Assembly (NCBI GenBank): GCA_963814745.1
Contig: CAWFEA010000003.1
Location: 368,553-432,552, forward strand
Direction: 5' to 3'
Source of the DNA: CAWBRT01 sp963814745
Lineage (GTDB): Bacteria > Acidobacteriota > Terriglobia > Terriglobales > Acidobacteriaceae
Length of the DNA stretch: 64,000 nt
Below, one piece after another: positions 1 to 7,759 of this stretch. Both the position numbers and the translations under genes were made by a program. The notes beneath the pieces are model-generated. The model had not been told where the DNA came from, ran no database searches, and was given only the letters and a program-made list of their open reading frames with translations. The first letter of the stretch is position 1. The number at the start of each line of letters is the position of its first letter.

Positions 1-26
1 GCATGAGGTCGGAGCTTTATCAATCG

Positions 27-56
27 GACGGGCTGCGAAAGCAGCCCGTCTTTATT
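27..56 (+). terminator. Rho-independent terminator
   Basis: A perfect 10-bp stem (27-36 with 41-50) closed by a GAAA tetraloop is followed directly by TTTATT. It would end transcription entering from the left edge on the plus strand. It also lies just past the stop of the minus-strand gene at 52, but that side has no T-tract. Confidence 0.85.
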
Positions 57-510
57 GCTTCATGTGTTCAGTCGGAAAATATCGATTCCTCCTTTTATCT
101 AATTCTGGCGGTTTAGCTTTCGTCAGCCGCCATACGAATCTGTAAGCACTATTCCGGTTCGACCCTAGGCGAGTGGTTTCCTGCATCAAGTCCGAAATCG
201 TCACTCCAGCCAAACGATTGCTAAGAACAAACTCCCTCAAGGCCTTGGCCTTTGCACCATACTCCGCTGGTGCGCTTTTGTCGGGCTGTCCGGCATGCAT
301 GTCGTCAGCTTTTGGGGGTTCGTCGATCTGAATGCCAAGAGAAACCTGTTCTGCTGGCTCTCCAAGGCGTAGCTGCAAGATACGATTCCAAGATTCGAGT
401 TCCTCGCGTGCAGGACCAATCTTGGCATTGAGGGTCGCAACTTCCGTCTCCCATTTGGAGAGTTGTGTCTTAATACGCTCTACCTCCCCGCGAATGGCAT
501 CAAGTTCCAT
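52..510 (-). CDS. Hypothetical coiled-coil protein with possible winged-helix C-terminus
   Basis: A 152-residue protein that I do not recognise. The first ~45 residues have a heptad-like charged/hydrophobic pattern typical of a coiled coil. The middle (~60-85) is polar and probably a linker. Residues ~88-150 (LREFVLSNRLAGVTISDLM onward) have the size and rhythm of a small winged-helix domain. The ATG at 508-510 follows a purine-rich stretch. It lies 144 bp from the integrase gene on the same strand and is probably cargo or a regulator of that integrated element. Function unknown. Confidence 0.6.
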   Translation of the reverse strand: MELDAIRGEVERIKTQLSKWETEVATLNAKIGPAREELESWNRILQLRLGEPAEQVSLGIQIDEPPKADDMHAGQPDKSAPAEYGAKAKALREFVLSNRLAGVTISDLMQETTRLGSNRNSAYRFVWRLTKAKPPELDKRRNRYFPTEHMKQ

Positions 511-654
511 TGTACCGTCCCCTTTCCGACAGGGTGATTTAATGTTAATGGAAACGGGAGATCACGTGAAGGGATGGGATATGGAAAAAACGCGACAGGC
601 TGAAGTCCGTTTGGCACTAACGTGATACTTGTCTAGACGGGATAATTACCACTG

Positions 655-1923
655 CTATAGTCTTTTGTTTCCTTTTCGTCTAGCTTCGGCATTTTTTCCC
701 ATCTGGAAGTCATGATTCACCTCGACGCAACTCAATGTATGGTTTCGGAGCTTACCTCTTCGGCCGAACCTCCGTTCAACGAATTTTATTGTCGATTCTG
801 GTGCTGCTGCCTTCGGCGTACACAGCGCTTCCACGGCCTGGCGCACGCTGGCATCGCTAATATGGGTGTAGTAGCGGGTCATTTCCGGACTCATGTGGCT
901 AACCAACGACATCGTTGCCTGTATCGGGACGCCCCGTTCCGCCAATTTTGTGACGAAGTGGTGGCGCAGGTCATAAGGGCGGAGACCGGCCAAGCCGGCT
1001 GCTTTGCTCAGGCTTCGCCAAGCTGAACGCCAGCTCGCTTGAGGCCGAGACGGATCAAATCCCGACGCCACCTGTGCTGGGTCGCCGTCTTTGGTGTGTT
1101 TCGAGAGGTTCGCAGGGAGAAGATAATGTTCGGGTGCCTGTGCGCCCAGTTTCTTAGCACGGCTCAGCAACCAGCTCATTGCACCAAGAGCATCCCCATT
1201 CAGCGGCACGAGGCGCGCACCGGCGTCAGTTTTTGTCGCACTCCGGCGGACGGACAGCATCTTTTTCTCGACCAGCACATCCGCGAGGCGAAGCCGCCGG
1301 AACTCTGCCGGACGCAATCCAGTGTTTGCACTGACTACGGCGATTTTCGGAACGGTTTGCCACACGGGCTTGGTCTCGGCGAGGAAAAAGAGCCGCTGCT
1401 CTTCAGCCGGGGAAAGAGCCCTGCCAGGCCCTCGGGATTTCATTGGCAAGGATTTGAATTCGCCCTCGATGCGTGACCAGAGGTGCGCTCGCAGCATAAT
1501 GCTCCGTAGCACCTGGACTTCACGATTGACGCAACGTGCAGACACCTGCGCCGCCCGCGCGGATTGATAAGCGCGAACATCGCTGGCCCGAATGCTCCCC
1601 AATTTCTTGCCGCCGAGCGCCTTTAGCAGCGGCTTTAGCGTCCATTCGTCTCCCTTGGCAGTTACGGGCAGAATGAGCGAGTGCCGTTCTTGTTGCCACG
1701 CTGCTGCTGCTTTTTCCAGGGTCCATTTTGCAAGCTCGGCTGGCAACTCGCCGCGCGCGATTTTTTCAAGCTCAGTGATGCGTTTCTGGCGGGCTTCACC
1801 GTAATTCGCAGTGCTGGTTGATTTCTCATGCCAACGGCCATCGGCGCCGCGGTAATGGAAGTACCAAATGCCCCCTTGTTTATTGGGTCGGCGATGCAGC
1901 CCATCGCGATCTTTCGTGCTCAT
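655..1923 (-). CDS. Tyrosine recombinase (phage-type integrase) of the tRNA-Pro element
   Basis: A 422-residue site-specific recombinase. The start is the ATG at 1923 because AGGAGA sits a few bases upstream; an in-frame ATG at 1983 lacks this. The N-terminus carries an AP2-like DNA-binding segment (IWYFHYRGADGRWHEKS), then a SAM-like core-binding region. Catalytic residues are Arg ~204 (NTGLRPAEF), Arg ~320 (PYDLRHHF, with Tyr where the box II His usually is), His ~343 and the nucleophile Tyr ~351/352 (RYYTHIS). It is encoded downstream of the 3' end of tRNA-Pro on the same strand, the usual arrangement for an element integrated in a tRNA gene. The element should extend left past the window edge. 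Confidence 0.9.
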   Translation of the reverse strand: MSTKDRDGLHRRPNKQGGIWYFHYRGADGRWHEKSTSTANYGEARQKRITELEKIARGELPAELAKWTLEKAAAAWQQERHSLILPVTAKGDEWTLKPLLKALGGKKLGSIRASDVRAYQSARAAQVSARCVNREVQVLRSIMLRAHLWSRIEGEFKSLPMKSRGPGRALSPAEEQRLFFLAETKPVWQTVPKIAVVSANTGLRPAEFRRLRLADVLVEKKMLSVRRSATKTDAGARLVPLNGDALGAMSWLLSRAKKLGAQAPEHYLLPANLSKHTKDGDPAQVASGFDPSRPQASWRSAWRSLSKAAGLAGLRPYDLRHHFVTKLAERGVPIQATMSLVSHMSPEMTRYYTHISDASVRQAVEALCTPKAAAPESTIKFVERRFGRRGKLRNHTLSCVEVNHDFQMGKNAEARRKGNKRL

Positions 1924-2151
1924 ATCCCTTCTCCTCTGCATTGACTGCCACGTGGATGTCTGTGGAGGTCTCGGTGCGAGCAAGGTAGATCAGGGAGGAC
2001 GCCATGCGCGAGGAGCCGGAGCGAGCCCAATTTGGGCAGCTTTCGCCTCCTCTGCATTGGCAGTGCAGGGGTTAGGTTCGGCTATGTGAGTGTTTGTGTG
2101 AGTGCGGGCTAAAGAGCCGCAGGAAGAAGAAATATAAGTTGTTGAAAAAAA

Positions 2152-2228
2152 TGGTCGGGACGGCCAGATTTGAACTGGCGACCCCTCGCACCCCAAGCGA
2201 GTGCTCTACCAGGCTGAGCCACGTCCCG
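2152..2228 (-). tRNA. tRNA-Pro (anticodon GGG)
   Basis: A full cloverleaf can be folded on the minus strand: acceptor CGGGACG/CGTCCCG, D arm GCTC/GAGC, anticodon stem CTCGC/GCGAG around loop TTGGGGT, and T arm GCCAG/CTGGC with loop TTCAAAT. The discriminator is A and the 3' CCA is encoded. Length is 77 nt. Anticodon GGG reads CCC and CCU proline codons. Its 3' end faces the integrase gene, so it is the probable attachment site. Confidence 0.96.
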
Positions 2229-2391
2229 ACACGATGGTTACGGCGCAGGCGCGCCGAAGGGGCGATTCAATTCTACACGAATACCGGAAGCCGAGAAAAC
2301 GGTTTCATGGGTAAGGCTCCGCACGCGCCTCGACGGCCCAACCGGGCTCGCTGCCCGACTTGAAGCCGAACCATTAAGAGGATTCCGGATT

Positions 2392-2506
2392 CTAGCAGAT
2401 TGCTGAAAAACAGTTTTCGGGCACATTGGGATACAACTCCTTGCCTAGCGAGGTCGCCACACATTCCATAGCGCTTTGCTTCGGCGCGTTTTCAGCAACC
2501 TGCTAG
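2392..2506. repeat. 115-bp MITE-like element with 18-bp terminal inverted repeats
   Basis: The ends are inverted repeats: 2392-2409 (ctagcagattgctgaaaa) and 2489-2506, whose complement differs at one of 18 positions. No coding capacity is visible inside. The right arm contains the stop codon of yggX (2503-2505), so the element sits at the 3' end of that gene. The 2231-2391 stretch beside it, between the tRNA and the element, holds nothing else recognisable. Confidence 0.7.
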
Positions 2507-2775
2507 TGGCCCTGCGGATTGTATTCCTGCGGCAACGCCGCGCCGGGTCCGAAGAAGTACTGCTCCATTTGCGCAACGATGAAATCCTGATGTTCCTTGC
2601 GCCACGGCTGCAAGCGGTATTCGTTGAGCAGAATCTTCATGTGGTCCTGCCACTGCGCCCAGGCTTCCTTAGATACGCTTGCATAAATCTTCTGTCCCAG
2701 CGGGTTATCGAAAGGAGGCTCTTCGAGGCCCTCGGCCTCACGCCCCAGCTTCACACATTGCACCATCCGTGCCAT
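2503..2775 (-). CDS. yggX: Fe(2+)-trafficking protein YggX-type
   Basis: A 90-residue protein of the YggX family, small cytoplasmic proteins linked to iron handling and protection of Fe-S clusters against oxidation. The family pattern is clear: conserved Cys7 in VQCVKLGREAEG, then a G-Q-K-I-Y and SKEAWAQWQ block, MKILLNEYRL, and a C-terminal MEQYFFG segment. Length matches the family (~90 residues). The stop codon lies inside the right arm of an inverted-repeat element. The upstream region is cut by an IS630 insertion about 100 bp before the start, so native regulation may be altered. Confidence 0.9.
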   Translation of the reverse strand: MARMVQCVKLGREAEGLEEPPFDNPLGQKIYASVSKEAWAQWQDHMKILLNEYRLQPWRKEHQDFIVAQMEQYFFGPGAALPQEYNPQGH

Positions 2776-2874
2776 TCATGCCTCTCAGAAAGAAATTGGA
2801 GACTCTCATTGTACTAGAAGGGCGAAGCAAAGCGGTTCCGGAGTCAACACAACTGGAATCGTCGGCAGTCGGCC

Positions 2875-3925
2875 TAGATCCTTTTCATAATGCATGTAGA
2901 CCGTTGCCATAGGCGCAATGGGAGAACCAGGCGATTGCATTGTCAGCCGTGATGGTTTTGAGAGCTTCGGCGACGGCGGCTTGCAGCGCCTCGTCGGTGC
3001 GGGCCTTCAGCGAACGTAGCCCCTGCTTGAGCTTCGACCAGGCTTGTTCGATCGGGTTCAAGTCCGGCGAATAGGGCGGCAAGTCGAGCAGCTTGGCTCC
3101 GACGGCTTCGATCCGCTCGCGCACCCCGCCGACCTTGTGGGCCGAGAGGTTGTCCATCACCACGACGTCGCCGGGGCGCAGGTCGGGACACAGAACCTGA
3201 TCGACATAAGCGAGGAAGATGTCCCCGTCGGTCGCTTCCGGAATCGTCATCGGGGCACGCCGGCCGCGCGTGGTCAAGGCGGCAAGGATCGTAAGCATTT
3301 TCCAGTGGCCCTGCGGAGTAGCCTCACGCACGCGTTCGCCACGGGGAGCGCGGCCCCAGGGGCGCGTCATCGGCGTCGTGGCCCCGCTCTCATCCCCAAA
3401 GACCAACCGTTCGATGGCTGTCGAGGCGACCTCGTCCCGCCACGCTTGCCGACGCTGCGGGGCTTGTTCGCTGTCCTGTTCCTGGGCGTGGAGCGACTTT
3501 TTTTGAGCCGCAGCCCCAATTGGCGCACCACCACCCTCCAGAGCCAGCCCACGCTCCAATGCAGGCGCTGCGCCCGTTCCAGACCTTCTTGCAGTTCTCG
3601 GAAGGTGATATCCGGCTGGCGACCGATCTGCTCTCGGATCCACTCGCGCACCGCCGCCGTCACCCGATTCGGACGCCCCCCGCGCCAGCCGGGAGCATGG
3701 ATCTCGCCGGTTCGAGTTCGCCGGGCGGAAATTTTCTTGGCCCAACCCACACTGACGCGAAACCGCTCCGCCACTTCTTCTAGAGTCCCTTCGCCGCTGT
3801 CATAGGCTGCAAAGAACTTCCGCCGCAAATCGTTGGAGTCGGTCTGTGGCATCTGGCTGCGCGGACAATCGCCACCAGCAGCTTACCTCCACCTGTCAGT
3901 CTATGGGTTTACTGAAAAGGCTCTA
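2875..3925 (-). mobile_element. IS630-family insertion sequence, copy 1
   Basis: A 1051-bp unit bounded by TA dinucleotides (2875-2876, 3924-3925), as expected for the TA target duplication of IS630/Tc1-like elements. The ends match as inverted repeats (TAGATCCTTTTCAT versus TAGAGCCTTTTCAG). A second copy of identical length lies at 29148-30198 in the same orientation. The only differences I saw are two bases close together just upstream of the transposase start, indicating recent transposition. Confidence 0.92.
2885..3852 (-). CDS. IS630-family transposase (two frames joined by -1 frameshift)
   Basis: DDE transposase in two overlapping frames. The first (3852 down to about 3500) has the helix-turn-helix region (FFAAYDSGEGTLEEVAERF) and a second DNA-binding domain. 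The second carries the catalytic domain with VFGDESGA (Asp), VVMDNLSAHK (Asp) and PPYSPDLNPIEQAWSKLK (Glu). The frames meet at a run of seven A on the coding strand (3498-3504) in context CTC AAA AAA AGT, a typical -1 slippage site. Since both copies in the window keep the same run, I read this as programmed frameshifting, known in IS630 members, not decay. Confidence 0.9.
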
Positions 3926-4070
3926 ATAAATTTGTCGTCAAGATGGGCGCCTCACTCTTGTCCTTCACGGGGCTCGCTTTGGCGAACTTCTGCTGCAGCT
4001 CAGCGAGCTTGGCCAAGAGCCGATCGCAGGTCGGCTTGTTAGCCTGCAGACGGAACGCAAAGGGTGCGCC
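3926..4070 (-). other. Open reading stretch after rnr, cut by IS630
   Basis: From the rnr stop codon (TGA, 4071-4073) the same frame stays open for about 48 codons (GAPFAFRLQANKPTC..., ...LAELQQKFAKAS...) until the IS630 end. It has no ATG start. It may be the remnant of a downstream gene, a former C-terminal extension of RNase R, or chance openness in GC-rich DNA. No function is assigned. Confidence 0.3.
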
Positions 4071-6623
4071 TCACGCTTTCCGCTGACGCCGTTGCGGGCG
4101 CGATCGCTGTTCCTCGACCAGCGCGAACTGAATCTTGTGCTGGACCGGATCCACGCGGTCCGCCAGCACCTGCACCCGGTCGCCGATCGAATAGGTTCGG
4201 CGGTTTCGCCGGCCGATTATCTGGCGGGTATTTTCGTGGTAGGTGTAACTGTCGCCGGCCATGGTGGAGAGCGGCACCAGGCCTTCGATGAACAGATCGT
4301 TCAGCTCCACGAACAGACCGAACTTGGTGACACTGACGATCAACCCATCGAAGTCGTCGCCGAGGCGCCCCTGCATGAATTTCGCCTTCTTCCATTCGAG
4401 CAACTCGCGTTCGGCTTCGGCGGCGCGGCGTTCGCTGAAGCTGGTGTCATCGGCAATCTCATGCAGCACATCTTCCGGAATCGGCCCCCCGAGCGCTTCG
4501 CCCATTGCGGCGGAGCTACCGCGGCCACCGTTTTTCCCCTCCTCGCGCCGTTGCTGCTGCGGCCGCGACCAGGGAGAACCCGAGTCCGCATGGCTGCCTG
4601 ACGAGGCTTTGTGCGGGCGGTTTTGCACCACCGGGCCGCCTGTTCCAACCGACACTTGCCCATCGCTCTGCTCAGCCGATTCGGCAAGCACCGCCTTCAG
4701 AATGCGATGCACGATCAGGTCGGGATAGCGCCGGATCGGCGAAGTGAAGTGCGTGTAGGTGGTAGCCGCGAGGGCGAAGTGCCCCTGATTGATCTCCGAA
4801 TAGCGCGCCTGCGGCAGCGAGCGCAACATCAGGTATGAGAGAATCCGCTCCTCGGGTTTGCCGTCGATCTTGCTGGTCAGCTTCTGGTACATGCGGGGGG
4901 TGATGTGTACGTCCTTGGCGACCTCCAGCTCACGCGGTCTGCGGCCGGTACCGCGGCTGGCGCGGCGGTCGCTGCGCAAGGCAAAGCGCTCCACCGGCAA
5001 AGCACCCACGCCTAGAGAATAGCCAAAGGCGGCGGCGAGAGTCTCAAACTCCATAACGCGCTTGGCCTCAGGTTTCTGGTGAACGCGGTACAGAGAAGCG
5101 ATCCGTTTATTTTCCAGATAGCCGGCTACAGACTCGTTAGCGGCCAGCATGAATTCCTCGATCATGCGATGAGCGATGTTGCGCTCGGAGCGGGTGACAC
5201 CGCGCATCAGGCCATTCTCATCGAACGCGATGACCGGCTCCGGCAAATCGAAATCGATGGAGCCGCGCCGTTCCCGCTTGGCGGCCAGAGCCAGCGTTAG
5301 TTCTTCCATCAGTTCGAACTGCTCCACCAGCGGCGCATATCTCTGGCGCATGCCGGCATCGCCATCCAGAACGAGGGCGACGTTGGTGTAGGTCATGCGC
5401 TCGGCCGAACGGATGATGCCGGGGCAGATCTCGTAGCCCACGATCTCGCCCTGGAGATCGATTTCCATCAAGCACGACATGACTAGGCGGTCGGCGTACG
5501 GGCTCAGGGTGCAAATCTCCGTGGAGAGCTCGACCGGCAACATGGGAATGGCACGGTCGGGAAAGTAGACGGAGGTCCCGCGCCAGCGCGCCTCCCGATC
5601 CATGGGCGAGTCTTCGCCGACGTAGTGCGCCACGTCGGCAATATGAACCTGTAGTTCATAGTTGCCGTTGGGCAGGCGGCTGGCGGTTACGGCATCGTCA
5701 AAATCGCGGGCGGTCTCGCCGTCGATGGTCACGATCGGCAACCCGCGGAAGTCGCGGCGGCGGCGCAGCTCGCGAGCCGGGATCACCGCTTCCACCGCTT
5801 GTGCCTGGGCCAGCGCTTCCAGGGGGAAGCGATGCGGCAGATGGTGCTTACGAATGACGATCTCGACATCCACGCCGAAGTCGTCTTCGTAGCCAAGAAT
5901 CTCGATGACGCGGCCCTTGGCGTTCTGGGTAAGGGTTGGCCATTCGAGGAGTTCAACCTCGACCACCAAGCCCTCCATATCTTCCCACTCGCGGCGGCGC
6001 GCTTCGCTGCCGAGAATGCGATCCTCGGTCCGTCCCGGCTGGGGCAAATTGATTTTTTCCCGGCGCTCGGCGGCTGCGTCGCTGACTAGCGGGGGACGCT
6101 CCATGCCTCGCGCAATGATCACGTCGCCGGTCACGCGATCATCCAGCGGGTGAACCGAATGAAAACGCGCGCCCTGGTGAAAGACGCCGACCACGGTTGC
6201 GTTGGCGCGATTGGTAATGCGCAGAATGCGGCCCTCGGTACGTCCATCGCCGGGCCGGCCCTTCAACTCGACCAGGACCTGGTCGCCGTGCATGGCCGAG
6301 CCCAGTTCCGCCGGGCCGATAAAAATGTCGCCTCCGAGCTGGCTCCGCAGCTCGCAGCTGTCGGGACTGACGAAGCCGTAGCCGTCCCGATGCATGGCGA
6401 GCCGGCCCACTACCAGGTTGCGGTTAGCGGCCTCCGCAGGCAGCGAGTAACGGTCCCGGCCGGTGAGCACGAGTTTGCCGAGTTCGACCATCCGGGCGAG
6501 CTTTTCTTCCAGTTCGCGCCGTTCGCTGCCGCGCAAGCCCAGCTCGCGGATGAGCTGCTTGTATCCCGCCGACCGGTGCGGCAGCCGCTCGATATGGTTC
6601 TGTATGAGCTTCTCGGAAATCAT
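4071..6623 (-). CDS. rnr: Ribonuclease R (RNB-family 3'-5' exoribonuclease)
   Basis: An 850-residue processive 3'-5' exoribonuclease acting on structured RNA, in rRNA/mRNA turnover. Order of parts: N-terminal helix-turn-helix-like region (1-65), cold-shock/OB domains (~70-250), RNB catalytic domain with the metal-binding aspartates in DGETARDFDDA (Asp301, 307, 309, 310), and C-terminal S1 domain (DGLIVSVTKFGLFVELNDL, ~770-845). A basic Arg/Ser-rich tail ends the protein. Unusually, a low-complexity insertion (~660-735, rich in S, G, P, Q, R) sits near the end of the RNB domain. It is divergent from the bactofilin gene, with a 265-bp shared upstream region. Confidence 0.95.
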   Translation of the reverse strand: MISEKLIQNHIERLPHRSAGYKQLIRELGLRGSERRELEEKLARMVELGKLVLTGRDRYSLPAEAANRNLVVGRLAMHRDGYGFVSPDSCELRSQLGGDIFIGPAELGSAMHGDQVLVELKGRPGDGRTEGRILRITNRANATVVGVFHQGARFHSVHPLDDRVTGDVIIARGMERPPLVSDAAAERREKINLPQPGRTEDRILGSEARRREWEDMEGLVVEVELLEWPTLTQNAKGRVIEILGYEDDFGVDVEIVIRKHHLPHRFPLEALAQAQAVEAVIPARELRRRRDFRGLPIVTIDGETARDFDDAVTASRLPNGNYELQVHIADVAHYVGEDSPMDREARWRGTSVYFPDRAIPMLPVELSTEICTLSPYADRLVMSCLMEIDLQGEIVGYEICPGIIRSAERMTYTNVALVLDGDAGMRQRYAPLVEQFELMEELTLALAAKRERRGSIDFDLPEPVIAFDENGLMRGVTRSERNIAHRMIEEFMLAANESVAGYLENKRIASLYRVHQKPEAKRVMEFETLAAAFGYSLGVGALPVERFALRSDRRASRGTGRRPRELEVAKDVHITPRMYQKLTSKIDGKPEERILSYLMLRSLPQARYSEINQGHFALAATTYTHFTSPIRRYPDLIVHRILKAVLAESAEQSDGQVSVGTGGPVVQNRPHKASSGSHADSGSPWSRPQQQRREEGKNGGRGSSAAMGEALGGPIPEDVLHEIADDTSFSERRAAEAERELLEWKKAKFMQGRLGDDFDGLIVSVTKFGLFVELNDLFIEGLVPLSTMAGDSYTYHENTRQIIGRRNRRTYSIGDRVQVLADRVDPVQHKIQFALVEEQRSRPQRRQRKA

Positions 6624-6888
6624 GCGAGACTCTGCAAACCAGCTTGCAGATAAAAACCCTGGAGAGAAGCATAATGGCGAAAGATGAAATAAACTAGGGG
6701 TGTCCCCCGATGTAGGAAGTTCCCGCGGAGAGGGAGAATTTACGCAATCAACTGTTGCGGCGGCGCGCGGGCGTCACCCAACCCGAGGCCAAACCTAATC
6801 ACTTCCGGCAGTTCTGAAGTGGTGAAGCCCAGTCTGGCTTTGGCAATTCACGTGCGAATTACTGCCATGAAAGGATTCAATAGCAGCT

Positions 6889-7419
6889 ATGTGGAAGCCT
6901 TCCAACACCTCCGTCACTCCTGCGCCCACTCCAGAACCCCAGCGACCGGCGTATAACCCAACCAGCAATAACGCCGCCCACGAGGAATCGCATCCCGCCC
7001 CCCGACCAAGCGCGCCGACTGCTTCGGCACAGGACCAGGCCACGATTGGCAAGTCGCTGGTCATCAAAGGCGAGGTCGCGGGCTCGGAATCGCTTTATAT
7101 CGACGGGCGCATTGAAGGCTCCATCAATCTGCCGGGCAATCGCGTCACTGTAGGGCGAAACGGAGTTGTTTCCGCCAACATCAACGCTCGCGAAATCGTG
7201 GTTCTCGGCAAGGTGCGCGGCAATATGAATGCCAGCGATCGGGTCGATATCCGCAACGAAGGCTCGCTCACCGGCGACGTCGTGGCACAGCGCATCAGCA
7301 TCGAAGATGGAGCGTTCTTCAAGGGCGGCATCGACATCCGCAAACCTGGCCAGAAGACGGATACCAAAACGGAGAATGGCGGCGACGCGCCCGGCGCACA
7401 GACCGCCGCTCGCGGGTAA
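6889..7419 (+). CDS. Bactofilin family polymer-forming cytoskeletal protein
   Basis: A 176-residue bactofilin (DUF583). Residues 1-47 are a Pro/Ala/Thr-rich disordered arm, then a repetitive right-handed beta-helix core (~50-150: IGKSLVIKGEVAGSESLYIDGRIEGS ... VLGKVRGNMNASDRVDI) and a short charged tail. Bactofilins self-assemble into non-nucleotide filaments at the membrane and scaffold cell-wall enzymes or polarity factors. A small cysteine-containing gene follows 83 bp downstream, with murJ convergent beyond it; murJ would fit a cell-envelope theme. Confidence 0.92.
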   Translation: MWKPSNTSVTPAPTPEPQRPAYNPTSNNAAHEESHPAPRPSAPTASAQDQATIGKSLVIKGEVAGSESLYIDGRIEGSINLPGNRVTVGRNGVVSANINAREIVVLGKVRGNMNASDRVDIRNEGSLTGDVVAQRISIEDGAFFKGGIDIRKPGQKTDTKTENGGDAPGAQTAARG

Positions 7420-7502
7420 GGCGTAGACGCCCAACGATCCTTGACGGCCGGACAGGGGTGGCCCTGCCGGCCTGGGTTCGGCACAGGCCAGAAGGGCCAG
7501 CA

Positions 7503-7709
7503 ATGCTGGAAAAAGTTTTACAGTTGCTCAATTTCTCCTGCCGGCACAAGCACATCAGCCAGCCATTCTCGGCGGAGATGGACACGGGCGCCGCATCCTC
7601 GGGCGATTGGAATCCGGTGGCGCCCGGAAAAGCCGGACATTACATCGTCTGCCTGGATTGTGGAAAGCACTTTGCCTACGATTGGTCGAAGATGCGCATC
7701 GTCAAATAA
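7503..7709 (+). CDS. Small conserved hypothetical protein with Cys/His motif
   Basis: A 68-residue protein starting at the ATG at 7503 (MLEKVLQLLNFSC). Cys13 and His15/17 (SCRHKH) together with CLDCGK and a nearby His (HYIVCLDCGKHF) could form a small metal site. I recognise the type as a conserved small protein but not its function. An in-frame earlier start at 7458 adds residues of poor coding character. It is co-directional with the bactofilin gene and convergent with murJ. Confidence 0.6.
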   Translation: MLEKVLQLLNFSCRHKHISQPFSAEMDTGAASSGDWNPVAPGKAGHYIVCLDCGKHFAYDWSKMRIVK

Positions 7710-7759
7710 GCAAGCCGCCGCCGACACGCGTCGCTACGAAGATTTTTTGGGACAATTCC

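Noticed and set aside
2885..3852. IS630 transposase as a pseudogene because of its frame break
   Set aside because: The break sits on a seven-A slippery run, is identical in both copies, and matches known -1 frameshifting in the family.
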